Of a stretch of 64,000 bases of DNA, positions 9,150 to 17,665 are shown piece after piece. Source of the stretch: Photobacterium toruni (GTDB lineage: Bacteria; Pseudomonadota; Gammaproteobacteria; Enterobacterales; Vibrionaceae). The stretch is taken from assembly GCF_024529955.1 (NCBI RefSeq), contig NZ_AP024855.1:620001-684000 (forward strand), read 5' to 3'. Position 1 is the first letter of the stretch. Each line of letters opens with the position of its first letter. The notes beneath the pieces were generated by a model. The model saw only the letters and a program-made list of their open reading frames with translations, was not told the DNA's origin and ran no database searches. A program made the translations under genes and the position numbers.

Positions 9150-10472
9150 ATGGCTTCCCATATGAAAAAAAACTCAATGAAAGAAACAACACAGTTAGAT
9201 GTTATTCCACTAAAAACAGCAGAAAAAGATCACAGTGAGGTGCCTGCATATCAACGTCGCTTTCATGTAATGTCTAAACCTGGCGGTTCAAAATGTAACC
9301 TTGATTGCCAATATTGCTTTTACCTTCATAAGGATGAGTTGCTTCACCAACCAAAGCAACCCGTAATGGATGATGCAACCTTAGAAGCCTTTATAAAAAG
9401 TTATATTGAGAGTCAAGATGGCAACGAGATTATATTTTCATGGCAAGGAGGAGAACCAACCTTATTGGGTGTCGATTACTTCAGAAAAGTCGTTCAACTG
9501 CAACAAAAGCACTGCCCAAAAGGCGTAAAAATTGAAAACGATTTACAAACCAATGGCATTTTATTGAATGACGAGTGGTGCCAATTTTTAAAAGATAATG
9601 GATTTCTTGTTGGTTTATCGATTGATGGGCCAAGAGATCTGCACGATAAGTATCGCGTGACTCGTAGCGGTAAACCTACTTTTCATTTAGTAATGGCAGC
9701 GGTTGAGCGCCTGCAAAATTATCAAGTTCCTTTTAATGCTCTTGTTGTCGTCAATCGCCATAACGTAAAACACCCACTCGAGGTTTATCGATTCTTAACA
9801 AAAGAGCTTGGTGCCACTTACATTCAATTCACGCCTTGTGTTGAAGCCAAAGATTTTGCCACTACTGCCCCTCAGTTTTGGAACGAATCAATGATACCCA
9901 ACAAAGGGAGTGAGCTAGCTAAACCCGGACACCCAATGTCAATCGTCACTGATTGGTCTGTCGATCCAGATGACTGGGGCTACTTTTTAAATACAGTATT
10001 CATTGAATGGGTAAACAACGACTTAGGGCGTGTATTAGTAAACCTATTTGAAACCGCAGTTGCTCAAGTAATGGGTAAAGAATCTCAACTGTGTGTGACT
10101 GCCGAGTTCTGCGGTAAAGGCCTAGCAATGGAGCACAATGGTGATGTATTTAGCTGTGATCACTACGTCTACCCTGAATACAAGTTAGGCAATATTAACG
10201 AACGTGGCTTAAACGAATTTGCTTTTTCAATCCGACAACATGGTTTTGGAATGGCGAAAAGAGACAGTCTTCCTGCTTACTGCAAAGCCTGCCCATACTT
10301 AAATTTATGTTGGGGAGAGTGTCCTAAAAACCGACTAATAAAATCTCCAGATGGTGAACTTGGATTGAACTATTTGTGCTGTGGCATTCGCGCCTTCTTC
10401 GATGAAAGCCTCCCTATGCTTACCGGATTATCTGTTTTATTAAAAAAACAGCAAGACACACTTAACCAATAA
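9150..10472 (+). CDS. anaerobic sulfatase-maturating enzyme (radical SAM, SPASM)
   Basis: The 440-residue protein has the radical SAM cysteines C49, C53 and C56 (CNLDCQYCFY) that hold the SAM-cleaving 4Fe-4S cluster. A C-terminal SPASM region is rich in cysteines (CGKG, CDHYVYP, CKACPYLNLCWGEC) for two further clusters. This is the anSME/AtsB layout: the enzyme oxidises the active-site Ser or Cys of a sulfatase to C-alpha-formylglycine in the cytoplasm before export. It sits 73 bases behind a Ser-type sulfatase and could also serve the Cys-type sulfatase at 39.2 kb. Several methionines near the start (residues 1, 5, 10) are possible starts; none has a clear ribosome binding site, so the exact start is uncertain. 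Confidence 0.93.
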   Translation: MASHMKKNSMKETTQLDVIPLKTAEKDHSEVPAYQRRFHVMSKPGGSKCNLDCQYCFYLHKDELLHQPKQPVMDDATLEAFIKSYIESQDGNEIIFSWQGGEPTLLGVDYFRKVVQLQQKHCPKGVKIENDLQTNGILLNDEWCQFLKDNGFLVGLSIDGPRDLHDKYRVTRSGKPTFHLVMAAVERLQNYQVPFNALVVVNRHNVKHPLEVYRFLTKELGATYIQFTPCVEAKDFATTAPQFWNESMIPNKGSELAKPGHPMSIVTDWSVDPDDWGYFLNTVFIEWVNNDLGRVLVNLFETAVAQVMGKESQLCVTAEFCGKGLAMEHNGDVFSCDHYVYPEYKLGNINERGLNEFAFSIRQHGFGMAKRDSLPAYCKACPYLNLCWGECPKNRLIKSPDGELGLNYLCCGIRAFFDESLPMLTGLSVLLKKQQDTLNQ

Positions 10473-10497
10473 ATATATGAATACTTCTGGAGTCACT

Positions 10498-11478
10498 ATG
10501 CACAAAGCCCAAGATGCGGTTGCCAAATTAATTAATCATGTAAACCAATCGGTTGTTGGCCAACCTCATGTCGTTAAATCTCTGATTATCGGTTTATTAA
10601 CCAATGGTCATGTCCTACTTGAAGGCTTACCAGGAACGGCAAAAACACGTTCAATTAAAACGCTAGCGAATGCATTAAATGCGTCGTTTGGTCGAATTCA
10701 ATTTACTCCAGATTTACTGCCTTCTGATGTAACGGGTACTGAGGTTTATCAAGAGATAAATGGCAAACCTCAATTGCATTTTCAAGCTGGTCCTATTTTT
10801 AACAGCATCGTTTTGGCCGATGAAATAAACCGTGCTCCAGCAAAGGTACAAGCAGCATTACTCGAAGCCATGGCTGAAGGCACTATCACAGTCAGTGATA
10901 CCACCCATACCTTGCCTGAACTCTTTATGGTACTCGCAACACAAAACTCAGTAGAGCAAGAAGGAACTTACCCATTACCAGAAGCACAAATGGACCGCTT
11001 TATGATGAAAGTAAGTGTAAGTTATCCCGATGATGAAGCCGAAAAAGAAATCATTCGTTTAGTTCGCTATGAAGAAAGCGAGCAAGCAAATCAATTACAA
11101 AAAGAAACCGTAACGATTGATCCAAGAGCTATTTTAGAAGGACGAAAAGAGCTGCCTTTGATACATGTTACTGACATTGCAGAAAACTATATCGTCGCTT
11201 TAGTCATGGCAACTCGTCACCCCGAACGTTATCCACAGACTCAATTATCACAATGGATAGACGTTGGCGCTAGCCCTCGAGCTTCTATCGCATTAGACAA
11301 ATGCGCTCGTGCCCACGCTTGGTTAGAAAACAGAGAACATGTACTTCCCGATGATATTAGAGCGGTTGCTCATTCTGTGTTAGGCCACCGTATTAGCTTA
11401 AGCTATGACGCTCTAGCAGATGGAATATCCACACAAGATATTGTGGCAATACTCTTAAACACCGTTGCTATTGGTTAA
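10498..11478 (+). CDS. MoxR-family AAA+ ATPase
   Basis: With the start chosen here the protein has 326 residues. Walker A is GLPGTAKT (43-50) and Walker B is VLADEIN (105-111), followed by the sensor region ATQNSVEQEGTYPLPEAQMDRF typical of MoxR proteins. MoxR ATPases act as chaperone-like remodelling machines together with von Willebrand factor A (VWA) proteins. An in-frame ATG 21 bases upstream (10477) lacks a ribosome binding site, while GGAG lies 5 bases before 10498, which decides the start. It opens a tightly spaced set of genes (DUF58, DUF4381, two VWA proteins, BatD) and follows the sulfatase maturase by 25 bases, so all are probably co-transcribed. The client is unknown. Confidence 0.93.
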   Translation: MHKAQDAVAKLINHVNQSVVGQPHVVKSLIIGLLTNGHVLLEGLPGTAKTRSIKTLANALNASFGRIQFTPDLLPSDVTGTEVYQEINGKPQLHFQAGPIFNSIVLADEINRAPAKVQAALLEAMAEGTITVSDTTHTLPELFMVLATQNSVEQEGTYPLPEAQMDRFMMKVSVSYPDDEAEKEIIRLVRYEESEQANQLQKETVTIDPRAILEGRKELPLIHVTDIAENYIVALVMATRHPERYPQTQLSQWIDVGASPRASIALDKCARAHAWLENREHVLPDDIRAVAHSVLGHRISLSYDALADGISTQDIVAILLNTVAIG

Positions 11479-11483
11479 TCCTG

Positions 11484-12443
11484 ATGGATTTAATAAAAAA
11501 AAACTCATTAAATAAAACTATAGATCCTAGGATCCATTGCGAACACTCTCAGCTTGTTAAACTGCAAGCTCATATCAATGGATTCTCGTTATTTCCTCAT
11601 TTAAAAACCAGCCGTTTACTCTCTGGTCGTCACTTATCTGGCTATCGGGGTAGAGGGTTAAACTTTGAAGAACTGCGCCATTATCACATCGGTGATGATA
11701 TTCGCAACCTCGATTGGAAGGTCACCTTAAGAACAGGTAAGCCTCATGTAAGATCGTATACAGAAGAAAAAGATCACAATATTGTTCTTTGTGTTGATCA
11801 GCGTTCAACCATGTTTTTCTCTTCCGTTAATACCATGAAATCTGTTGTTGCAGCAGAGCTTGCGAGCTTATGTGCATGGCGTGTAATTAAAGAAAGTGAT
11901 CGTGTGGGACTGTTTCTAATTAAAGACGACAATACACAATGGATGTCACCAAAACGCAGTCAAGCTGATATATTACATTATCTCAAACAGCTCGCTTTCG
12001 CTAACCAGCAATTAAGCGCAGAAACAAATCATCCCCACCCTATTTCTTTATCTGATGCCCTTCATGATCTTAATCGAAGAAAGCTCAAAGACAGCGTCAT
12101 TATTATCTTTAGCGATTGGATGAGCATGAGTGAAAAAGACACCTTATTACTGAAACATCTTCAGAAAAATAATGATGTATTAAGCATTTTAATCAGTGAT
12201 CCGATGGAAAAATCATTAGATGTCAGCTCAACATCAAAATGGGTGCTGAGTAATGGGACACATCAAATCAATTTAGACAAAAAAAGAGACGGCGTAAAAG
12301 TAAACCAAAGCCTTGAGAACCATAACCAAAAACGTTGCGATACGTTACGTCATTTAATGGCGATGAAAGGGTTACCTTTTATGGATGTTTCCACTTCTGG
12401 AACTCACATTGCTCAGTTTTGTCACTTGTTGAGAAGTAAATAA
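11484..12443 (+). CDS. DUF58 family protein
   Basis: The 319-residue protein carries the DUF58 signature G-D-D-I-R-x-L-D-W-K at 70-79, followed by TGKPHVRSYTEEKD. This is the hallmark of the soluble partner usually encoded directly after moxR. The rest has a VWA-like Rossmann fold (VDQRSTMFF around residue 103 at the MIDAS-like position). No membrane segment is evident. It starts 5 bases after the moxR stop and overlaps the next gene by one base, indicating translational coupling. In MoxR systems this protein is thought to link the ATPase to membrane VWA proteins; no enzymatic activity is known. Confidence 0.9.
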   Translation: MDLIKKNSLNKTIDPRIHCEHSQLVKLQAHINGFSLFPHLKTSRLLSGRHLSGYRGRGLNFEELRHYHIGDDIRNLDWKVTLRTGKPHVRSYTEEKDHNIVLCVDQRSTMFFSSVNTMKSVVAAELASLCAWRVIKESDRVGLFLIKDDNTQWMSPKRSQADILHYLKQLAFANQQLSAETNHPHPISLSDALHDLNRRKLKDSVIIIFSDWMSMSEKDTLLLKHLQKNNDVLSILISDPMEKSLDVSSTSKWVLSNGTHQINLDKKRDGVKVNQSLENHNQKRCDTLRHLMAMKGLPFMDVSTSGTHIAQFCHLLRSK

Positions 12444-12976
12444 TGACAACTCATACTCCCCCAAGTTCTTATGTTTTAAAAGGACTCATTGATATATCCG
12501 TACCAAATTCGATTTCATGGCAACCTCAAACAATGGGTTGGAAAATACTCTTTTTCTTATTAGCGGCACTAACCATATTTTTAATTTATCGTGCAGTAAA
12601 GCACTACCACGCCAACCGTTATCGTCGACAAGCCCTTCAAGCACTTGATGTCATCAATAGCGAACGACCCTATCAAGCAATATGTGAACTGTTTTATTTA
12701 ATAAAATCAGTGGCTATTTATTTAGACCCTAAGAATGCCTCAAAATCAGGAGACGACTTATTACTGTTCTTAATATCAACAAAAACCAATAACTGCATTC
12801 ATTTTCATTCCGTATTAACCAAACGCGCTTTTAACGAGATCTGGCAACCAGAAGCGGAATGCACCCTCGTCCCTGAGCAAGTTATTGTTCTAATTAATCA
12901 ATTTAAAGACTGGATTAGTCACCATTCAGTGGTTAACAACACTCAAAATAATGATGGAGTGAAAAATCATGATTAA
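12443..12976 (+). CDS. DUF4381-type membrane protein of the MoxR/Bat cluster
   Basis: This 177-residue protein has one membrane helix near residues 34-52 (ILFFLLAALTIFLIYRAV) followed by a basic stretch (HYHANRYRRQA) and a soluble helical region. Position, size and topology match the DUF4381 proteins normally found between the DUF58 and BatA genes of proteobacterial bat operons. The assignment rests partly on this context. Its start overlaps the preceding stop by one base and its end overlaps the following gene by eight bases. It is probably an inner-membrane adaptor of the complex. Confidence 0.78.
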   Translation: MTTHTPPSSYVLKGLIDISVPNSISWQPQTMGWKILFFLLAALTIFLIYRAVKHYHANRYRRQALQALDVINSERPYQAICELFYLIKSVAIYLDPKNASKSGDDLLLFLISTKTNNCIHFHSVLTKRAFNEIWQPEAECTLVPEQVIVLINQFKDWISHHSVVNNTQNNDGVKNHD

Positions 12977-14024
12977 TGTTTCACTTTCTAATATCGAATT
13001 AGTGTATCCAATGTGGTTATGGCTATTACCACTCCCTTTATTGATTTCACGTATTGCACCGTCTTATAGAACAAAGCAACAAGCTATTAAAGTCCCTTTC
13101 TTTCCGGTATTGATTGATGCTCTCAACATTCCAATCTCTGATGGAGCAAGTCGTCTAACACCAACAAAGTGGCAACGAGGACTATTAATTCTCTCATGGT
13201 TACTCATCCTAATCGCATTAACCAAACCAACACTATTAGGTGCACCTCAAACACGCGAGCAAATTGGACGAGATGTCATGGTCGTGGTCGATTTATCAGG
13301 CTCAATGGCAGAAAAAGACTTCACTTCAAAAAATGGCAAAAAGATCAGCAGACTGGATGCCGTGAAAGAAGTTCTAACTGAATTCGCAGAAACACGTAAA
13401 GGTGATCGCCTTGGTTTAATTCTGTTTGGTGATGCTGCTTTTGTGCAAACACCATTTACCGCCGATCACGATGTTTGGCTCGATTTACTTAATCAAACCC
13501 GTGTAGAAATGGCAGGTCAAAGTACTCACCTTGGTGATGCGATTGGCTTAACCATAAAGCGCTTTGAAGACAGTGATATCCCACAACAACTTATACACAA
13601 CGCACCTCGTGAGAAAGTTGCGATCATCCTCACCGATGGTAATGATACAGACAGTTACGTTCCTCCACTTGATGCAGCAAAAGTTGCAAAAGCAAAAGGC
13701 GTTCGACTTCATATGGTAGCTGTTGGAGACCCACAAACTATAGGAGAGCAAGCCCTTGATATGGATACTATTAATACTGTTGCTAATGCATCTGGCGGTC
13801 AGGCATTTCAGGCACTGAACAAAGATGAATTAATCAACGCATACCGTGAAATTGGTAAATTAGAGCCTCAGCTTTATCAAAGTACAACTTACAGACCCAA
13901 ACAAAGTATTCATCAATATCCTATGATGTTGCTCTTGTTATTGCACCTGTTCTTCTTTGGATTTATATCGTGTAAACGCACATGGCAAACTCACGTTCAA
14001 TCCAAAGGAGATCGCCATGCTTGA
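12969..14024 (+). CDS. VWA-domain membrane protein, BatA-like
   Basis: The 351-residue protein has two membrane helices near the N-terminus (about 12-30 and 70-88), a VWA domain from about 100 to 290, and a last helix near 315-335. The metal ion-dependent adhesion site is complete: D-L-S-G-S at 108-112, a threonine in GQSTHLGDAIG, and the aspartate in ILTDGNDTD. This is the BatA/aerotolerance layout. VWA proteins of this kind are anchored in the inner membrane with the VWA domain exposed and work with MoxR ATPases. GGAG lies 9 bases before the ATG, inside the end of the preceding gene. Confidence 0.9.
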   Translation: MINVSLSNIELVYPMWLWLLPLPLLISRIAPSYRTKQQAIKVPFFPVLIDALNIPISDGASRLTPTKWQRGLLILSWLLILIALTKPTLLGAPQTREQIGRDVMVVVDLSGSMAEKDFTSKNGKKISRLDAVKEVLTEFAETRKGDRLGLILFGDAAFVQTPFTADHDVWLDLLNQTRVEMAGQSTHLGDAIGLTIKRFEDSDIPQQLIHNAPREKVAIILTDGNDTDSYVPPLDAAKVAKAKGVRLHMVAVGDPQTIGEQALDMDTINTVANASGGQAFQALNKDELINAYREIGKLEPQLYQSTTYRPKQSIHQYPMMLLLLLHLFFFGFISCKRTWQTHVQSKGDRHA

Positions 14025-15792
14025 TCTGCAATTAACCCGTTGGCCTTTGCTCAGCCAAATAATCACTCAATTTCATTTCATTCGCCCATTATGGCTAGTG
14101 TCATTGTTGCCATTAGCTGTAATTATTTACCTAAAATGGCGACAAGACACATTAAGTAGCCGACAGAATCAACTGCCACCACATTTGCAAAACGCATTAT
14201 TAATCGGTGATGACGGTTGGAAAAAACAGCTACCTCTAAAACTATTAACCGTTGTTATGAGCTTTACTATTATTATTTGTGCGGGTCCTACATGGCAAAA
14301 AGAACCGTCTCCATTTGGTGAAGATAAAGCGCCTTTATTGATTGTTTTAGATGCTAGCACTTCAATGCTTGAAAAAGATGTTGTACCAAGCCGTTTATCA
14401 AGAGCAAAACAAAAAATACAGGATTTATTAACCCTACGAGAAGGCGGAAAAACAGGCCTAATCGTCTATTCAGGCACCGCACACCTTGCGATGCCATTAA
14501 CGCAGGATTCTGCTGTTTTTGTGCCTTATCTTGCTGCGATAAGTCCTGAAATAATGCCAATTGAAGGAAAATCCGCATACAAAACACTGCCATTAATAAA
14601 GCAACAATTGAAGCAATTATCTTCTTCCCAATCCAATACTTCTGGCACCGTTATATTAATAACCGATAGCGTAACAACAAAAGATAATCAAGGGTTCAAA
14701 GACTATTTTACTCATTCTTCTAATCAACTGCTCATTCTTGCGGTAGGTGACACCAATAGACCAAGTAATTTCCCCCTCAATATTGACTCTCTTAACGAGT
14801 TAAGTCGATTGAGCCATGGAAAAATCACTCAATTGAGCATTGATAACAGCGATGTGACTTGGCTAAATAATCAAATAAAACGTCATATGCAGTTAAGTAA
14901 TAACTCTGTAATGCCGTGGGAAGATCTTGGTTATTACCTGCTCATTCCCGTTCTGTTGTTAATGTCGTTATGGTTTAGACGTGGATGGTTAGTTCAATGG
15001 TGTATGGCTTTTGTATTAGTCAGCAGTATTAGTCTTTATTCACCAATGAGTATGGCAAAAATGGTGTCTAGTAAATCTACAAGCAGCCCTTCACAACAAG
15101 TAACAACATTGAACTTATGGGAAAAGACCACACAATGGTGGATGGATTTATGGTTAACCCCAGACCAACAAGGTCAATGGTATTTCAATAAAAATAACTA
15201 CGCTAAAGCAGCACAGCATTATCAAGACCCATTACATAAAGGCGTCGCATTTTATTATGCGGCAGAATATCAACAAGCTTATGCCGCATTTATGGCAGGG
15301 ATCCCTGATCTTCAAACTGCATTAGAAAATACCCAGCAAACAAATAATCACCAAGAGGCTAGAGAAGATTCGAACATCGAGGTTTTATTATTTAATACCG
15401 CGAATTCACTTGCCAGACAGAGAGAGTATATTGCTGCTCGGGATTTACTTAGCTCCATTGTGAAGCGCTATCCAAACAACAAGCCTGCTAAACATAACCT
15501 TAATCTGATACAAAATATGATTGATGAGATTAACCGTTTAAGTGAAAGCCAAGCCAACACAGGTGAACTTGAACAATCGCAAGAACTGCCAGAAAACGAA
15601 CCTCAAACCGCTGATGGTGCCGATGAACAAGTTCTTCAATCAAAAATAAAGAAACAAACACTCTCAGCAGAGCAAATCTTGGCTAATGAGAAAATAGCGG
15701 ATAAGTGGTTACGTCGAGTAGAAGCTGATCCTAAATACTTTTTACAAAACAAATTCCACTTACAAACGCTTTCTAAAAAAGGAAATGAATAA
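14017..15792 (+). CDS. VWA plus TPR membrane protein, BatB/BatC-like fusion
   Basis: The chosen start (14017) has AAGGAG six bases upstream and gives 591 residues; an in-frame ATG at 13957 lies deeper inside the preceding gene without such a site. Order: two membrane helices (about 25-40 and 73-92), a VWA domain with D-A-S-T-S at 112-116, a third helix pair near 305-345, then a tetratricopeptide-like region (about 390-500) with YAKAAQHYQ and YQQAYAAF helices, and an acidic tail. It joins in one chain what is BatB and BatC in some bacteria. The MIDAS threonine seen in the neighbouring VWA protein is not obvious here (EGKSAYKTL), so metal binding may be altered. It overlaps the neighbours at both ends. 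Confidence 0.88.
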   Translation: MLDLQLTRWPLLSQIITQFHFIRPLWLVSLLPLAVIIYLKWRQDTLSSRQNQLPPHLQNALLIGDDGWKKQLPLKLLTVVMSFTIIICAGPTWQKEPSPFGEDKAPLLIVLDASTSMLEKDVVPSRLSRAKQKIQDLLTLREGGKTGLIVYSGTAHLAMPLTQDSAVFVPYLAAISPEIMPIEGKSAYKTLPLIKQQLKQLSSSQSNTSGTVILITDSVTTKDNQGFKDYFTHSSNQLLILAVGDTNRPSNFPLNIDSLNELSRLSHGKITQLSIDNSDVTWLNNQIKRHMQLSNNSVMPWEDLGYYLLIPVLLLMSLWFRRGWLVQWCMAFVLVSSISLYSPMSMAKMVSSKSTSSPSQQVTTLNLWEKTTQWWMDLWLTPDQQGQWYFNKNNYAKAAQHYQDPLHKGVAFYYAAEYQQAYAAFMAGIPDLQTALENTQQTNNHQEAREDSNIEVLLFNTANSLARQREYIAARDLLSSIVKRYPNNKPAKHNLNLIQNMIDEINRLSESQANTGELEQSQELPENEPQTADGADEQVLQSKIKKQTLSAEQILANEKIADKWLRRVEADPKYFLQNKFHLQTLSKKGNE

Positions 15793-17072
15793 TGCACCGA
15801 GCACACGCATCCCTTTTACTTATGCTTTTCGTAACCAGTTTTTCTCTTTATGCCAAAGAAGAACCAGTACCGACAATGCAAGAATTGATAAACAATAATA
15901 AAATTACGCTTACTAGTTGGCTAAGCTCGGAAAGCACAAACTTAGATAAGAAAAGACCAACCGTTATTGCTATTAACCAACCTGTTATTCTGACTATTGA
16001 TATTGCGACGCCTCGTTGGTTTACTGATGGAACCGTAATTGAAACCATTTCAATCCCAAACCTTATTGCTCAACAACGTAATTTACAAGCAACCAATTAT
16101 AGCCAGATGGAAGATGAGCAAACTTGGTCGCACCAACGTTGGGAGATTCCTCTTTTTGCTCAGCAATCAGGGCAATTTATCGTGCCATCTATCGGAATCA
16201 AGATTACCGTTTCGGTAGCTACAGGGAAAAATGTGCAAGGCGTATTATTTACCTCCCCACATCGTTTTTCAGTTCAGCGCCCAACAGCAAACATGACTCA
16301 TCCAGATGAATGGATTATTGCACCAGAAGCAGCACTAACCCAAGATTGGCAGGCTTCAACAGCCCAAAAAACTAACGTGGATATTGAAACATCAACATTA
16401 ACCGTGGGTGATGCAATAACTCGAACCATCACATTAAAAGTGCCCGATTCTCTAGCAATGCTATTGCCACCTTTGCTCCCTGCTACACGAAATAAAGCCA
16501 TTCTGCGTTATACCGATCCAATTCAACTCAAAGACATCAACAATAGAGGCGAACATACCGCACTTAGAAAAGAATCTGAAACTTATATTCTACAAACTGG
16601 TGGGGAAGTAATATTGCCAAGTGTTACGGTTCCATTTTGGAACACCACAACACAACAATCTGAAAAATTAGTATTAGAAGGGAAAACGATACGAGTTAAA
16701 CATACATTAATCTCGTGGCTAACCGCTTATTGGTCTATTATTTTTTGTTTGTTTTTTATCTCGACGATTATTTATCTATGCATAAAAAAATTAAAAAGCC
16801 ATTACCAATCTTACCCACTTCCAGATTGGTTATTATTCGCCCTATCCGTTCATAAATCCTCATGGTCAGAAAGTAGATTATATTTATATCGCCGATTATT
16901 TAATAAAACGGGACAGCTAGAATTAATAAAATATGCACTCAAAAACAAATCAAAAATAAATAATGAAAAAGTACAAATATCAACTTTAAAAAAATCATCT
17001 TTATGGAGAATATGGCTAAGTATTAGAAGGAGAAAGGAAGAAAGAAAAAATGAACAAACATACACATTATGA
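15792..17072 (+). CDS. BatD family protein
   Basis: The 426-residue protein starts with a signal peptide (1-21, cleavage after LYA), continues with a periplasmic beta-rich region, has one membrane helix near 309-328 and ends in a basic cytoplasmic tail. This is the BatD (DUF7939/oxygen-tolerance) architecture. It is the last gene of the moxR set, overlapping the previous stop by one base. It probably forms the periplasmic face of the MoxR-VWA membrane complex. The C-terminal tail is unusually lysine- and arginine-rich. No terminator with a clear stem was found directly after it. Confidence 0.85.
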   Translation: MHRAHASLLLMLFVTSFSLYAKEEPVPTMQELINNNKITLTSWLSSESTNLDKKRPTVIAINQPVILTIDIATPRWFTDGTVIETISIPNLIAQQRNLQATNYSQMEDEQTWSHQRWEIPLFAQQSGQFIVPSIGIKITVSVATGKNVQGVLFTSPHRFSVQRPTANMTHPDEWIIAPEAALTQDWQASTAQKTNVDIETSTLTVGDAITRTITLKVPDSLAMLLPPLLPATRNKAILRYTDPIQLKDINNRGEHTALRKESETYILQTGGEVILPSVTVPFWNTTTQQSEKLVLEGKTIRVKHTLISWLTAYWSIIFCLFFISTIIYLCIKKLKSHYQSYPLPDWLLFALSVHKSSWSESRLYLYRRLFNKTGQLELIKYALKNKSKINNEKVQISTLKKSSLWRIWLSIRRRKEERKNEQTYTL

Positions 17073-17235
17073 ATATTTATAATTCCTTATACCCATTTTT
17101 ATTATTCAGCAATTATCAAAAATAAAATGTTTGATTATAAAAAAGTATATTGTTCAAAATTAAAATAAGCGTAAATTAAATTTCATAGACAGACACCAAC
17201 TTATTATTAACGCTGTTTATTGAAGGATTAATATT

Positions 17236-17550
17236 ATGAGTCATCACAATAGCCAAGAACATCAAGGTTCTCAAAAAGGTCATCAACATACAGCTGAAGC
17301 TGAACATGTGAAGATGGAACATCGTTACGGTGAAGAAGTAGAACATAAACATGACCGTGACCATCATGAAGTACGTGATCATGAAAAAAGCCATCCACAT
17401 ACTCAGCACGGTGGTGATCCTGTAGGTCATAAACACCCAGAACAAACTCATGGCGACCGTCATGAACATGACGAACACCGTCATCACAAAACTAAAGAAC
17501 ATGATCATAAAGAGTCATCTCGTGAGCATCATAAAACTTCAACTAAATAA
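17236..17550 (+). CDS. small histidine-rich hydrophilic protein
   Basis: The 104-residue protein contains 27 histidines, about a quarter of the chain, spread in H-x-H, HH and E-H-x-x-E patterns, together with many Glu, Asp and Lys. It has no cysteine, no signal peptide and no membrane helix, and should be cytoplasmic and largely disordered. AAGGA nine bases before the ATG and a terminator after the stop argue that it is a real gene. I do not recognise a family. Such composition suggests binding of Ni, Zn, Cu or Co, or a metal buffer role, but no metal transporter or metalloenzyme accessory gene lies beside it. An opposite-strand open frame over the same bases is only its shadow. Confidence 0.8.
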   Translation: MSHHNSQEHQGSQKGHQHTAEAEHVKMEHRYGEEVEHKHDRDHHEVRDHEKSHPHTQHGGDPVGHKHPEQTHGDRHEHDEHRHHKTKEHDHKESSREHHKTSTK

Positions 17551-17588
17551 TTAATTATTTAAGTTTACGTTTTTATTTGTGATATTTT

Positions 17589-17641
17589 AAAAGCCGATTT
17601 AATCGTGGTAATAATTATATTATCCATTTGAATCGGCTTTT
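17589..17641. terminator. bidirectional terminator, His-rich gene / RibD-type gene
   Basis: AAAAGCCGATT (17589-17599) pairs with AATCGGCTTTT (17631-17641). A second imperfect stem lies inside the 31-base loop. A-rich left and T-rich right flanks allow use from both converging genes. Confidence 0.75.
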
Positions 17642-17665
17642 ATTTATTTTTGTAATATTATAATT

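Noticed and set aside
13957-14016. Longer N-terminus for the second VWA protein
   Set aside because: The ATG at 13957 lies inside the preceding gene without a ribosome binding site; the ATG at 14017 has AAGGAG at ideal distance.
17176-17508. Open frame on the minus strand of 110 residues rich in Met and Phe
   Set aside because: It is the complement of the His-rich gene: CAT/CAC codons read backwards give ATG/GTG. It has no ribosome binding site or family and the plus-strand gene has both signals and a terminator.
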